Numbered from the stretch's first letter, positions 22,579 through 30,442 are shown. The stretch: 30,442 nucleotides of DNA from Armatimonadota bacterium (GCA_016868955.1 VGFF01000006.1:1-30442), one strand, 5' to 3'. Notes: generated by a model not told the origin, from the letters alone. A program made the numbers and translations.

Positions 22579-23877
22579 TCAGTTGGCCAGCCCGGTTCCC
22601 TGAATGCGGATGCGCCCGTAGTCGGCGCGATGCGGTGACGGTGTTACGTACCCGTAGTGAAGCGCGATCGTGTCGATACCGCCGAACGCCGGGCGCACGG
22701 CCGCGTTCGTGAACGGAATCGCGAAGCCGGGAATCTCCAGATCGGGGAACGAAAACGCCTCCCCTGTCTTCGCGACACCGGAGAATCGCATCGGCGTGTC
22801 GTTCACCCACCACCGGTAGCGCCCGTCCGCCGTCCACGCCATCCGCACGTGATAGACCGTGTCCGGGCGCGGAACGAGATCCGGATACCATGCCTGCTGG
22901 CTCTGCCAGAAACCGCCGCCGGCCACGGCGCTGTCCACGATCGAGGCGAACCCCGCGAAGAACTTGCCCTGCAGGATCCCGACCTTGATCGGCCACGTCC
23001 CCTGCGTCACCGTCGCGTCATCCTCGTGCAGCTCCAGGCACGTCTCATTTTCGACGTCGGGCGTGCGCATCTCGAACGTGATCTCGCCGGTCGTCAGCTT
23101 GCCCGGCAACCGCGCCTTCACCCAACAGTAGTCGCCGGTGCACGCCAACCAGCGGTAGTCCGCCGGCCGGGTCGTTGCTGCGTGCGTGTTGTCGTCGGGG
23201 TAACCGCGCGGGATCGCCGGGATCGGCTGCCAGTGCAGGGGAAATGTCTCTCGCACGGCCGGAGCGCCGGCCGGCTTCTCTTCGAACGCGCGCAGCCGGA
23301 TCCGGCTGCCGGGCTCCGGTGAGGGCTCGGCGATGAGCGCGACGGCGGTGACGCCCTCGTTCGGCGCCAGCAAGCAACCCGGCACACGAAGCGCCGGCTG
23401 ATCGTCGAGCGTGAACGTCAACGCCCCGGCCGCGCCTTCGATGGCAGCGAACTCGAAGCGGTGCTCGTCGGATTCGATCGTCTTGCGTGTCTTCGGATCG
23501 AGCCCGCCGGGAACGAACGCCGGGTCGACGGCGGGGCGCCCGCGAAACCAGGTGAGGAAACGTCCCGTGTCGAGAGATGCGGCGGATCCGCCCGCGGGCG
23601 TCGCGGCGAAACGGATCCAACCGTCCTCGTCGATCCGGCACTCGGCGACAGCACGCCCTTCGTCGTTCAGCAACCGGATTGCGTATCGCTTGCCGATCAC
23701 GACGCGCAGGCGGAACGCGACGGCGCCGTCGCCGGCCATCGCCGCCGACAATCGGCGCCGGCACTCGATGCCTGACAGGCCGTTGCCGTCCATCACGAGG
23801 TAACCGTCGCGCCCGACTTCGTAGAGGCCGCCGGCATCGGCGGCATGCCACGCGAACTCCTGCGCCGAGACGTTCAT
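22579..23877 (-). CDS. Conserved protein of unknown function in a peptide-transport/peptidase operon
   Basis: I do not recognise this 432-residue protein. It starts at ATG 23877, 16 bases after the Asp-box gene's stop (a longer frame overlaps that gene and is unlikely). There is no signal peptide or membrane segment, so it is probably cytoplasmic. It has a high content of aromatic residues and alternating polar/hydrophobic strands. Examples are FEFAAIEGAAGALTFTLDDQ, YRWLACTGDYCWVKARLPGK, EITFEMRTPDVENETCLELH, YHVRMAWTADGRYRWWVNDT and DTIALHYGYVTP. This suggests two beta-sandwich domains of the concanavalin/LamG or glycoside-hydrolase-accessory kind. The phrase pattern 'Y-H-V-R-M-A-W-T-x-D-G-R-Y-R-W-W-V-N-D' resembles ligand-binding jelly-rolls. 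It is the last gene of the operon. A carbohydrate-related role is a guess from fold impression and from the neighbouring Asp-box protein. Confidence 0.6.
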   Translation of the reverse strand: MNVSAQEFAWHAADAGGLYEVGRDGYLVMDGNGLSGIECRRRLSAAMAGDGAVAFRLRVVIGKRYAIRLLNDEGRAVAECRIDEDGWIRFAATPAGGSAASLDTGRFLTWFRGRPAVDPAFVPGGLDPKTRKTIESDEHRFEFAAIEGAAGALTFTLDDQPALRVPGCLLAPNEGVTAVALIAEPSPEPGSRIRLRAFEEKPAGAPAVRETFPLHWQPIPAIPRGYPDDNTHAATTRPADYRWLACTGDYCWVKARLPGKLTTGEITFEMRTPDVENETCLELHEDDATVTQGTWPIKVGILQGKFFAGFASIVDSAVAGGGFWQSQQAWYPDLVPRPDTVYHVRMAWTADGRYRWWVNDTPMRFSGVAKTGEAFSFPDLEIPGFAIPFTNAAVRPAFGGIDTIALHYGYVTPSPHRADYGRIRIQGTGLAN

Positions 23878-23893
23878 TCGCCCACCACCGGAG

Positions 23894-25003
23894 TCACGCG
23901 AGGATCTTGCGGCCGCTCTCGATCCACTCCTCGTCGAACCACGCGTGAACGATGCAGGCGTAGTTGTGCGAGTAGAAGAGGTGCCAGAGACCGTCCGCGG
24001 ATTGGAGCAGCTTCGGATACGCGTATACGCCAAGCGAGGACTCGACGTCTCGGGCGCGGTAGGTAACGCCGCCGTCGTCGGAGATTCCGACGCAAAGCGG
24101 AAAGCGCTCGACGTAGCTGTCGTTGAACGCGACGACGAGCCGCTCGCCGCGGCCGAGGTACAGATCGGATCCGGAATCGGGATTGCGCAGATTCGTCTGC
24201 ACCGGCTCCGTAAACGTGCGGCAACCGTCGCGCGAGATCGCGGTCCACACGTCCCCGGGTGGGGGCGGAGGCGTGCGCGTCAGGCCGGCGCGGCGCATGT
24301 AGGCGAGCACCTCACCGGAACGCCACTGGATGGCCGCCGGCTCGGAGCAGCCCGGCTCCTTGAAGATCTCCGCGCCTTGCTCCCAGTGCGTCAGGCCGTC
24401 GTCGGCGAGCAGGAATCCGGCCGAGACCTTGGCGGCTCGCATCTCCGTACCCTCACGACGGTGATAGGGGATTGCCCACTGCCCGTTCTGCAGCTTCAGC
24501 GCGCGCCCCTGAAAGACCATCGCCGTCTTCTGCAGCGGCAACGGCGTCAGCGCCGTCGCGCGATGATCGACCATTCGCGTCGAAAACAACTTCGTCACCA
24601 TCAAGTCGCGGTACCACAGCGGGATCTCGACCGTGCGCGGCGTGCAGTCGAATCCGGCGCGATGCGGCTTCACGAAGTACGTACGGACGTCCTTGACGAG
24701 CGCGAACCGCGACCGCGGGAACGCGAACACGAGCAGGTGGTGGGTTCCGTCCGCCGAGACGATCGGGACGCTCGTCTCCGGATTCCACGATTGCCCGTCG
24801 TGATCGAATCGGTCGAGCACGAGATGGGGGTCGGTCCACGTTCCGTCAGGACGGCGCTCGGCGCCGGCGATGCGCTGATCTTCCGCGCCTTCGTAGCTGC
24901 CGCAGTACCACGTCACCGCGATGGTGCCGTCCGCAAGCGCGACGGCGTTCGCGGCGTGCGCGAACGGCATGATATTGCCGATCAACTCGCGTTCGAAGAT
25001 CAC
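23894..25003 (-). CDS. Sialidase/BNR-repeat family protein (Asp-box beta-propeller)
   Basis: Beta-propeller protein of 369 residues. Start at GTG 25003, preceded by AGGAGG 4 bases away (a strong site), 11 bases after the M20 stop. Two Asp-box motifs are visible: S257-R-D-G-C-R-T-F264 and S308-D-D-G-G-V-T-Y315. Repeated blade-like phrases also occur: ANAVALADGTIAVTWYCGSY, QNGQWAIPYHRREG and SADGLWHLFYSHN. No signal peptide or membrane anchor is seen, so it is intracellular unless exported otherwise. Sialidase-fold proteins hydrolyse sialosides or related glycosides, but many with Asp boxes are not sialidases. The arginine triad and Tyr/Glu nucleophile of true sialidases are not evident to me. 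Its company (transporter, M20 peptidase) suggests an intracellular hydrolase or isomerase acting on an imported glycosylated or modified compound. Confidence 0.7.
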   Translation of the reverse strand: MIFERELIGNIMPFAHAANAVALADGTIAVTWYCGSYEGAEDQRIAGAERRPDGTWTDPHLVLDRFDHDGQSWNPETSVPIVSADGTHHLLVFAFPRSRFALVKDVRTYFVKPHRAGFDCTPRTVEIPLWYRDLMVTKLFSTRMVDHRATALTPLPLQKTAMVFQGRALKLQNGQWAIPYHRREGTEMRAAKVSAGFLLADDGLTHWEQGAEIFKEPGCSEPAAIQWRSGEVLAYMRRAGLTRTPPPPPGDVWTAISRDGCRTFTEPVQTNLRNPDSGSDLYLGRGERLVVAFNDSYVERFPLCVGISDDGGVTYRARDVESSLGVYAYPKLLQSADGLWHLFYSHNYACIVHAWFDEEWIESGRKILA

Positions 25004-25014
25004 GTGTCCTCCTG

Positions 25015-26385
25015 TTAAGTGCAGAGTTTCGTCATCACCGCGTACAGGACCCGCATCGCCCAGGCGAGGTTCCTCACCGAGACTCGTTCGTTGACGCCGT
25101 GGGTCATGCTCATCCACTCGGCGGCCGGCAGATCGGTGATCGAGGGAAAGAATCCGTACACGCTGCGCCCCGGCGCGCGCAGGAACCGGACGTCGGTCGC
25201 GCCGCCGAGGAGCCACGGCACCACCGTCGTTGTCGGACGCACCTCCCCATAGACGTCTACGATTGCGCGGTACAACGCGGTGTCGAACGGCGACTGCGAC
25301 GCTTCCGCGTCGAGGTGGACCCCCGAGATCTCGACGCCGTCGACGCCGGCCAGGCGCCGCCGTAAGGATGCGAGGGCGACTTCGACAGCACGGCCCGGCA
25401 GCAGCCGCACATTGCAAGTGATCCGCACCTCCGGCGGGTGCGCATGCACGCTGAGGCCGCCGCCGATCCCGGTTACGGCGACGAGGTCGTACAGCGACGG
25501 CTCGAGCCACCGCTTGAGATCGGGCGCCGCGGCGCCGAGCGCGCGCAGCGCCGCGGCGCGCGTCGCGTCATCGAGCAGTCCGAGCAGGGGGCCACGCACG
25601 GACTCACGTTGGCGGGCGGCGATCGCGTCGATCATCGCGCGCACGCTTTCGTCAGCGGCCGATCCGAGGTGCGGATTCGCCAGCCGCCGCAGCACCTCGC
25701 CGGCGCGTTCGACGGCGCCATCGGATCGCGTGCGCAGGGAGTGGCCGCCTTCGCCGCGGACGACGACGGTGACGATGTGCGAGCCTTTCTCGCCCGTGCC
25801 GACGGCGCAGAACGCGCCGTCGGGAGCCGGAACGTCGCCGCCGCCGCCCTCGCCCAGCACGAACTCCGCGTCGATCTCGTCGATCGCGTTGTCGGCCAGC
25901 CATTCCATGCCGGCGGCGCCGCCCAGCTCTTCGTCGGCGCAGGCGGCGACGATCACATCCCGCCGCAGGGGCAGGACCTGCCGCCGCGCCAGCACGAGCA
26001 GCATCGCGTGCGTCACCGCGCGGTACTTGCAGTCCATCGCGCCCCGGCCCCAGACGAAGCCGTCGGCGAGCGCGCCGGCGAACGGCGGGAAACGCCAGCC
26101 TTCCGGTTCGGCCGGCACGACGTCCAGGTGGGAGACGAGCAGGAGCGGACGCGACGTGCCATCGCCGCGAACGCGCGCGACGAGGTTGGCCCGCGCCCGC
26201 GACGGTCCGATCGCGGTCGCCTCGACGCCGTGACGGTGAAGGAAGGCGGCGAGATACTCGGCGGCGGGGCGCTCGTTGCCGGGCGGATTGGACGTGTCGA
26301 TGCGGATCAGGTCGCGAAGGACCGCCACCGCTTCGTCGACGATCGAGGCGGTCACGGGGTCCTGGGCGAATGCTCGTGTCGACAT
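25015..26385 (-). CDS. M20 family zinc peptidase (ArgE/DapE/carboxypeptidase-like)
   Basis: Di-zinc M20 metallopeptidase or deacylase of 456 residues, starting at ATG 26385. Metal ligands are in order: His86 and Asp88 (LLVSHLDVVPAEP), Asp118 (VWGRGAMDCK), the catalytic/metal pair Glu152-Glu153 (CADEELGG), Glu179 (VLGEGGGGD) and His429 (SMTHGVNERVSV). The dimerisation domain lies between (about 200-320; GEGGHSLRTRSDGAVERAGE). A peptidase or N-acyl amino acid hydrolase is expected; the wording ALDMKG of many members is AMDCKY here. It follows dppB by 23 bases and precedes the Asp-box gene by 11, so it is part of the transport operon and probably acts on the imported substrate in the cytoplasm (no signal peptide). 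An upstream extension of the frame overlaps dppB and is not coding. Confidence 0.9.
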   Translation of the reverse strand: MSTRAFAQDPVTASIVDEAVAVLRDLIRIDTSNPPGNERPAAEYLAAFLHRHGVEATAIGPSRARANLVARVRGDGTSRPLLLVSHLDVVPAEPEGWRFPPFAGALADGFVWGRGAMDCKYRAVTHAMLLVLARRQVLPLRRDVIVAACADEELGGAAGMEWLADNAIDEIDAEFVLGEGGGGDVPAPDGAFCAVGTGEKGSHIVTVVVRGEGGHSLRTRSDGAVERAGEVLRRLANPHLGSAADESVRAMIDAIAARQRESVRGPLLGLLDDATRAAALRALGAAAPDLKRWLEPSLYDLVAVTGIGGGLSVHAHPPEVRITCNVRLLPGRAVEVALASLRRRLAGVDGVEISGVHLDAEASQSPFDTALYRAIVDVYGEVRPTTTVVPWLLGGATDVRFLRAPGRSVYGFFPSITDLPAAEWMSMTHGVNERVSVRNLAWAMRVLYAVMTKLCT

Positions 26386-26408
26386 GCGAAGGTCGCGACC
26401 GTGCGCCG

Positions 26409-27326
26409 TCAATCGAACCGGATGCGCGGATCCAGGGCCGCGTATAGAACGTCGACGGCGATGTTCGTCGCCAAGACGAGCAGCGAGATCACGAACACGC
26501 CCGACTGCACGATCGGGTAGTCGCGATTGTAGACGGCGGCGATGATCGCGTTGCCGACACCCGGCCAGGAGAAGACCGATTCGGTGATGACCGCGCCGCC
26601 GATCAACGCCGGGATCGTCAGCCCCGTGACGGTGATGACGGGAATCGCGGCGTTCTTCGCGATGTGGGCCCACAAGACGCGCGCCTCCGACAGCCCCTTG
26701 GCGCGCGCCGTGCGGACGAAGTCCTGGGGCAGCGCCTCCAGGATCGCCGTCCGGGTGAACCGGGCGACGCGGGACGCGAAGAACGCGCCGAGCGTGAGCG
26801 ACGGTAATACGAGGTGCTGCCACGTGCCGCTCCCCGACGCCGGCAGCCAGCGCAAGCGGACGGAGAAGATGACGATCAAGACGACGCCGATCCAGAAGAC
26901 CGGCGCCCCTTGGCCGAGCATCGCCGCCGTCATGCTCACCCGGTCGAGCAAGCTGCCGCGGCGTAGCGCGCTGACGATGCCGACAGGCAAGCCGATGAGC
27001 AGCGACAACACGAGCGATGCTACGGCGAGCTGAATCGAGACGGGCCAACGCTCGAGGAGGATCGGCAGCGCCGGCTCGTTGTAGCGCAGCGATTGCCCGA
27101 AGTTCCCGCGCAGCGCGTTGACCAAGAAGCGCGCGTACTGCACGGGCAACGGCGCGTCGAGCCCGAGCATGCGCCGCACGTTCGCGAGGTCCTCCGCTCT
27201 CGCGTCCTGCCCCACGTAGAGTGCGGCCGGATCGCCGGACAGCCGCAACGTGAAGAAGATGATCGTCAGGACGAGGACGACGATCAGGGGCACTTGCAGC
27301 AGACGCCGGGCGAGAAACTTCCCCAA
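26409..27326 (-). CDS. dppB: Dipeptide/oligopeptide ABC transporter permease, DppB type
   Basis: Permease of 305 residues, complete. The N-terminal membrane segment (about 10-28) is followed by the periplasmic loop with LGLDAPLPVQYARFLVNALR, then hydrophobic segments at about 97-122, 140-156 and further. The EAA loop lies at about 202-230 (DFVRTARAKGLSEARVLWAH), followed by SWPGVGNAIIAAVYNRDYPI and the C-terminal LDPRIRFD. It differs clearly from the first DppB in the window (shorter periplasmic loop), so the two belong to separate transporters. It follows the binding-protein gene by 57 bases and precedes the M20 peptidase by 23, indicating a single transcript. No ATPase gene is present in the window; it may be shared or encoded beyond the right edge. 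Confidence 0.92.
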   Translation of the reverse strand: MGKFLARRLLQVPLIVVLVLTIIFFTLRLSGDPAALYVGQDARAEDLANVRRMLGLDAPLPVQYARFLVNALRGNFGQSLRYNEPALPILLERWPVSIQLAVASLVLSLLIGLPVGIVSALRRGSLLDRVSMTAAMLGQGAPVFWIGVVLIVIFSVRLRWLPASGSGTWQHLVLPSLTLGAFFASRVARFTRTAILEALPQDFVRTARAKGLSEARVLWAHIAKNAAIPVITVTGLTIPALIGGAVITESVFSWPGVGNAIIAAVYNRDYPIVQSGVFVISLLVLATNIAVDVLYAALDPRIRFD

Positions 27327-27383
27327 CGTCGCCTCAGTGCGCGCCGCGTATCCCGACTACACGCGCGACGAAGAGGAGCACGA

Positions 27384-28943
27384 CTACCGCACCGTGGCTT
27401 GCGTGAGATTCATCGTGTAGTCGCCGCGGAAGCGAACGCCCTGCAAGTTGGGCGACGTCACGTAAATGCCCGGGATCTGCCACAGGAACAGCGCCAGCGC
27501 TTGCTGGCTGACGTAGCGCAATGCCTGGTTGCCGAGGCGCTTCTGGTCGGCTTCGTTGAACGATCCGACCCAGCGCCGGTACAAAGCGTCGAACTGCGGA
27601 TCGCAGTGGCTCTTATGGAGCGTGTCGCAGATGAAGTTGTTGAGCACGGGCAGGAGGTCGAACGACGGCGCGTAGTTCAGGGACAGCTCCCACATCGGGC
27701 CCATGCGCGCGTTGACGAGCTTGTCGAGATAGACGCCGCGCTCGTTCTCCTGGATCTGCGTGCGCACGCCGATCGCGCGGAGATCGCCGGCGACCATCTC
27801 CGCCACTTCCTTCGCGCGCGGCGCGAACCCGATGCCGATGTCCATCGGCAGCGCGAAGCCGTCGGGATGGCCCGCTTCGGCCAGCAGCTGCCGCGCGCGA
27901 CGTTGATCGAACGCGTACGGCTTGATATCGGCGTCGAAACCTTGCGCGTCGGGGCCGACCGGCTGCCCCTGCAGCACGCGTGTCTTCCCGGCGAAGAATA
28001 CCCGCGCAATCAGGTCCTTGTTGACGGCATGGTTGAACGCCTGGCGCACGCGCACGTCGCGCAGCGGTGAGGCGATCGTCGTGCGAAAGAAGTACTGGAA
28101 CCCTTGCCCGATCGGTTGCACGACCGTGCGGAACCCGCCGCGCTCCAGCCGCTCCGCGTCGTCAACGTCCATGATGTAGCCGAGGTGCAGCTCGCGCGCT
28201 TCCAGCGCGGTCAGGCGGCTGTTGTAGTCGGGCATGTGGCGCAGGCGGATGCGCGCGATCTGAACCGCGCCGCCCCAGTACGCGTCGTGACGGTCGAGCA
28301 GGACGAAGTTGTCGCGCTGCCAGGACACGAACCGGAACGGGCCGGAGCCGACCGGAGCGGCCGTGAACCCGGCCACGTCCCGCTCCTGGAAGTAGCGCGG
28401 CGGATAGAACCACACGCGCGTGCCGAGCCGGCTCGGCAGGAACGCGAACGGCTCGGACGTCTCCACGATCACCGTCGTCGCGTCCGGCGCGTTCACGCGG
28501 GAGATCGGACCGAGCGTCGTGCGGAACCGGCTCTGCGGCGCGGTGAGCGCGCGATCGATGGCGAACTTCACGGCGGCGGCGTCCAGAGGCTCGCCGTTGT
28601 GGAACCGCACGCCCGTCCGAATCTTGAACTCCCACGTGCGGTCGTTCACGGCGCGCCACGACGTCGCGACGCTTGGACGCTCGTTGCCGCGATCGTCGAT
28701 GTCGATGAGGCGATCATAGAGAAGGCTGTAGGTCGCCAGCGCGGTCAACCCGTTGTCTTGCACGGGATCCAGGCTGACGGGCAGCGCGGTCAAGCCGATT
28801 GCGACTTCGACCGGCGCGGGCGCCGCGAGCGCGCGTCCGGTGCCCACTCCAAGCGGCGCAGGACCGCCGATCGGCGCGATCCCCATCGCCAGGATGGCCA
28901 GCAACAGGCAGACGCGCGTGCGGAACGCAAGTTTGCGTGTCAT
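27384..28943 (-). CDS. Peptide-type ABC transporter substrate-binding protein (SBP_bac_5)
   Basis: Periplasmic or surface solute-binding protein of 519 residues. The N-terminus has a clear signal peptide: basic MTRKLAFRTRV, hydrophobic CLLLAILAMGIAPIG, a small-residue region, and ALAAPAP as a likely cleavage area around residue 41. Cys12 is too early to be a good lipobox. Family landmarks include LPVSLDPVQDNGLTALATYS, GNERPSVATSWRAVNDRTWE, FKIRTGVRFHNGEPLDAAAV, APVGSGPFRFVSW, RQAFNHAVNKDLIARVFFAG and ARQLLAEAGHPDGFALPM. Its ATG has GGAGGGGGAAGCG just upstream. It lies between dppC and dppB, an unusual order since binding proteins normally lead. A 130-base gap to dppC leaves room for an internal promoter. 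The ligand is likely a peptide or peptide-like amide, judged by the operon's M20 peptidase. Confidence 0.92.
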   Translation of the reverse strand: MTRKLAFRTRVCLLLAILAMGIAPIGGPAPLGVGTGRALAAPAPVEVAIGLTALPVSLDPVQDNGLTALATYSLLYDRLIDIDDRGNERPSVATSWRAVNDRTWEFKIRTGVRFHNGEPLDAAAVKFAIDRALTAPQSRFRTTLGPISRVNAPDATTVIVETSEPFAFLPSRLGTRVWFYPPRYFQERDVAGFTAAPVGSGPFRFVSWQRDNFVLLDRHDAYWGGAVQIARIRLRHMPDYNSRLTALEARELHLGYIMDVDDAERLERGGFRTVVQPIGQGFQYFFRTTIASPLRDVRVRQAFNHAVNKDLIARVFFAGKTRVLQGQPVGPDAQGFDADIKPYAFDQRRARQLLAEAGHPDGFALPMDIGIGFAPRAKEVAEMVAGDLRAIGVRTQIQENERGVYLDKLVNARMGPMWELSLNYAPSFDLLPVLNNFICDTLHKSHCDPQFDALYRRWVGSFNEADQKRLGNQALRYVSQQALALFLWQIPGIYVTSPNLQGVRFRGDYTMNLTQATVR

Positions 28944-29073
28944 CGCTTCCCCCTCCGTGTGTACAGTCAGGCGATCGCCGACTTCGAGTCACCCGGCGGG
29001 CTTTCCTCCGCAGGTGCCCGTGAACGCTTCTTCAAGATGAACAGCCGATCGCCGGGCCGGAAGCGTCGTCGCT

Positions 29074-29985
29074 TCAATCCAGGTTCCGCAAGTGCGGATC
29101 CAACCGATCGCGCAGCCAGTCTCCGAACAGGTTGGCGCCCAAGACGACGAACATGATCACGGCGCCGGGCACGGTCGTCAACCACCAGGCGACCTGGATG
29201 TAGTTTCGGCCGTCGCTGATCATCGTGCCCCAGCTCGCGGTCGGCGGACGCACGCCGAGACCGAGGAAGCTGAGGCTCGACTCGACGACGATCATCTGCG
29301 CGAACTGGAAAGTCGCCATAACGACGATCGACGCGGTCACGTTAGGCAGCACGTGCCGGAACAAGATGCGGCCATCGCGCGCCCCCACGGCGCGCGACGC
29401 TTCGACGAACTCGCGATGCGAAACGGTCAGCGTCTCCGCTCGCACGATGCGGGCGAATTGGATCCAGCCGGCGACGCCGAGGATCAGGATGAGGTTCGTC
29501 AACCCAGGCCCGAGCACGGCCACGACGCTGATCGCGAGAACGAGGAAGGGCATGGACAACTGCGCGTCGCCGACGCGCATGATCACGTCGTCGATCCGGC
29601 CGCGCCGGTAGCCCGAAATCAGTCCGAGCGCCACCCCGAGGATCGCCGAGATCGTCGTCGCCGACAAGCTGACGAGCAGCGAGATGCGAGCGCCGCGGAG
29701 CAATCGGCTTGCGATGTCCCGGCCGAGCTGGTCCGTGCCCAGCGGGTGTTCGATCGTGCCGCCGAAGAATAGAGGCGGGCGCAAGCGGTCCAGCAAACTC
29801 GTTACGTCCGGATCGACACGGTAGAGGAGGGGTCCCAGCAGTCCCGCCGCCGCGGCGGAGAGCACCAGCGCGGCTCCGAGCGCGCCGGAGGCATGGCGGG
29901 CAACCCAGCGCGCGCCGCGGCTTCTTCCCGAGGGGCCGGCACGACGGTTCATGGGGCGCGGGCGGTGGGTGGCCGTGTCGATCAT
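29074..29985 (-). CDS. dppC: Dipeptide/oligopeptide ABC transporter permease, DppC type
   Basis: Permease of 303 residues starting at ATG 29985 (an internal ATG at 29952 is possible; neither has a strong ribosome-binding site). After a basic N-terminus there is one membrane segment (about 34-56). The DppC signature HPLGTDQLGRDIASRLLRGA (80-99) follows, then segments at about 101-124 and 145-176. The EAA loop is at about 191-216 (REFVEASRAVGARDGRILFR). The C-terminal SSLSFLGLGVRPPTASWGTM and LGANLFGDWLRDRLDP are the usual family close. It is the first gene of the minus-strand operon that carries a binding protein, dppB, M20 peptidase, Asp-box protein and an unknown protein. The 150 bases upstream before the insertion element should contain the promoter, but I cannot identify it; the insertion may have displaced part of it. 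Confidence 0.92.
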   Translation of the reverse strand: MIDTATHRPRPMNRRAGPSGRSRGARWVARHASGALGAALVLSAAAAGLLGPLLYRVDPDVTSLLDRLRPPLFFGGTIEHPLGTDQLGRDIASRLLRGARISLLVSLSATTISAILGVALGLISGYRRGRIDDVIMRVGDAQLSMPFLVLAISVVAVLGPGLTNLILILGVAGWIQFARIVRAETLTVSHREFVEASRAVGARDGRILFRHVLPNVTASIVVMATFQFAQMIVVESSLSFLGLGVRPPTASWGTMISDGRNYIQVAWWLTTVPGAVIMFVVLGANLFGDWLRDRLDPHLRNLD

Positions 29986-30139
29986 ACGAGTTCGCGGTGG
30001 TAGGCTTCGCCGTAAGCCTGCTCAATTCATGCCGCCTCCACGAATCGGAGGCGCGATCTTGTAGTCTTCCCCTAAATGTAGACAGTTGGATGCTGGAGCT
30101 TTCTGGCAAAGTTAGGGCAAGAGAGCCAGGAGGGACAGC

Positions 30140-30402
30140 ATGCGGAAGAGCCGGGTCAGTGAGTCGCAGATCATGGCGATTCTCAAGGAGGGCGAAGCAG
30201 GCCGACAGGCGAGCTGCTGCGCAAGCACGGGATCAGCGCGGCGACCTACTATGCCTGGAAGTCGAAGTACGGTGGGATGAGCGCATCCGACCTGAAGCGG
30301 ATGAAAGAGCTCGAGGCCGAGCACAGCAAGCTGAAGCGAATGTACGCCGACCTGGCGATGGAGAACCGTGCTCTCAAGGATCTGATCGACCGAAAACTGT
30401 AA
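30140..30402 (+). pseudogene. IS3-family transposase OrfA, frameshifted
   Basis: ATG 30140 with AGGAGGG (30128-30134) opens MRKSRVSESQIMAILKEGEA and GRQ, the normal helix-turn-helix start of OrfA. At about 30209 the frame breaks: the expected continuation ELLRKHGISAATYYAWKSKY, GGMSASDLKRMKELEAEHSK and LKRMYADLAMENRALKDLID is read in another frame from 30211 to the TAA at 30400-30402. Comparison with the usual EAGRKVAELCRKHG wording suggests loss of 1 or 4 bases. Rejoined, the protein would be about 87 or 88 residues, the usual OrfA length. OrfA binds the insertion-sequence ends and, through a programmed -1 shift, fuses to OrfB. This copy should make no functional OrfA, so the element is probably immobile unless helped by another copy. 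Confidence 0.8.
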
Positions 30403-30442
30403 CGCCGTCCGAGAAGCGAGACGCGGTGGCCTACCTGACGAA
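30403..30442 (+). CDS. IS3-family transposase OrfB, 5' end only
   Basis: In the -1 frame relative to orfA, the sequence after CGAAAACTG reads TPSEKRDAVAYLT up to the window edge. This matches the opening of OrfB integrase-type transposases (usually ...AVAYL...). The AAAAC run at the junction is a possible slippage site. No independent start codon is assigned; the DDE catalytic domain lies outside. Confidence 0.6.

Larger units (their letters stand above)
30064..30442 (+). mobile_element. IS3-family insertion sequence, left part (runs off the window)
   Basis: The region holds a recognisable IS3-type orfA followed in the -1 frame by the start of an orfB transposase. The left end is placed near 30064 because TGTAGTCTTCCCC-like sequence before TAAATGTAGACAG resembles IS3-group termini, but this boundary is a guess: the right inverted repeat is outside the window. 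The element lies 5' of the transporter operon, pointing away from it. Confidence 0.7.

Noticed and set aside
28944..29073. GC-rich gap between dppC and the binding-protein gene as a possible riboswitch or terminator
   Set aside because: Short partial repeats (CGGCGATCG twice) occur, but no stable hairpin with a T-run or known aptamer could be drawn.
1..30442. Search by eye for tRNA, rRNA, CRISPR arrays, riboswitches and an origin
   Set aside because: No regularly spaced repeats, no tRNA-like cloverleaf or TTCGAATCC-type arm in an intergenic gap, and no conserved riboswitch core were seen; gaps between genes are short.

Overview
The window is about 30.4 kb of high-GC bacterial DNA, dense in metabolic and transport genes and with many GTG and TTG starts. 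There are no rRNA, tRNA or single-copy marker genes, so I cannot place it taxonomically. The mix (repeated dipeptide/oligopeptide ABC transporters, LLM-class oxidoreductase, N-methylhydantoinase subunits, DUF885 and M55 peptidases, a DUF4157 protein) looks like an uncultured, heterotrophic soil or sediment bacterium. That is an impression from gene content, not a classification.

Layout. (1) 1-2.3 kb, minus strand: the end of a peptide-transport operon. Its substrate-binding gene is a truncated remnant with an in-frame amber codon; dppB is intact and dppC runs off the left edge. (2) 2.3-3.6 kb is a decay zone: a possible YjbQ remnant, an intact small GIY-YIG protein, and a haloacid-dehalogenase-like gene broken by an amber codon and a frameshift. 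(3) 3.6-5.2 kb, plus strand: an intact HAD type II hydrolase and a nitroreductase. (4) 5.3-8.8 kb, minus strand: a BisC-type molybdoenzyme behind a DUF885 metallopeptidase. (5) 8.9-12.5 kb: an LLM-type flavin/F420 oxidoreductase, convergent with an isoaspartyl-dipeptidase homologue, which is divergent from an M24 aminopeptidase that ends in a strong hairpin. (6) 12.6-14.3 kb, minus strand: two tandem M55 (DppA-type) D-aminopeptidase paralogues. (7) 14.5-15.7 kb: a frameshifted DUF4157 (eCIS-core) protein whose C-terminal part looks like a caspase/CHAT-type protease. (8) 15.9-22.6 kb, plus strand: a substrate-binding protein, HyuA, HyuB and a D-tartrate-dehydratase-like enolase-superfamily enzyme. 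(9) 22.6-30.0 kb, minus strand: a probable six-gene operon of dppC, substrate-binding protein, dppB, an M20 peptidase, a BNR/Asp-box protein and an unrecognised 432-residue protein. (10) From 30.06 kb: the left part of an IS3-family element with a frameshifted orfA.

Taken together the window reads as a scavenging region. Peptide-type importers sit beside peptidases whose families act on unusual bonds: isoaspartyl (IadA), D-amino acid (M55), X-Pro (M24), and M20 and DUF885 metallopeptidases. Enzymes for sulfoxides (BisC), cyclic amides (HyuAB), hydroxy-diacids (TarD-like) and haloacids (HAD) are also present. The shared-theme idea is inference. The most unusual single items are the DUF4157-caspase-like fusion, the Lys-to-Glu change at the metal-bridging position of the IadA homologue, the unknown protein in the 22.6-30 kb operon, and the cluster of point lesions between 1.65 and 3.6 kb.
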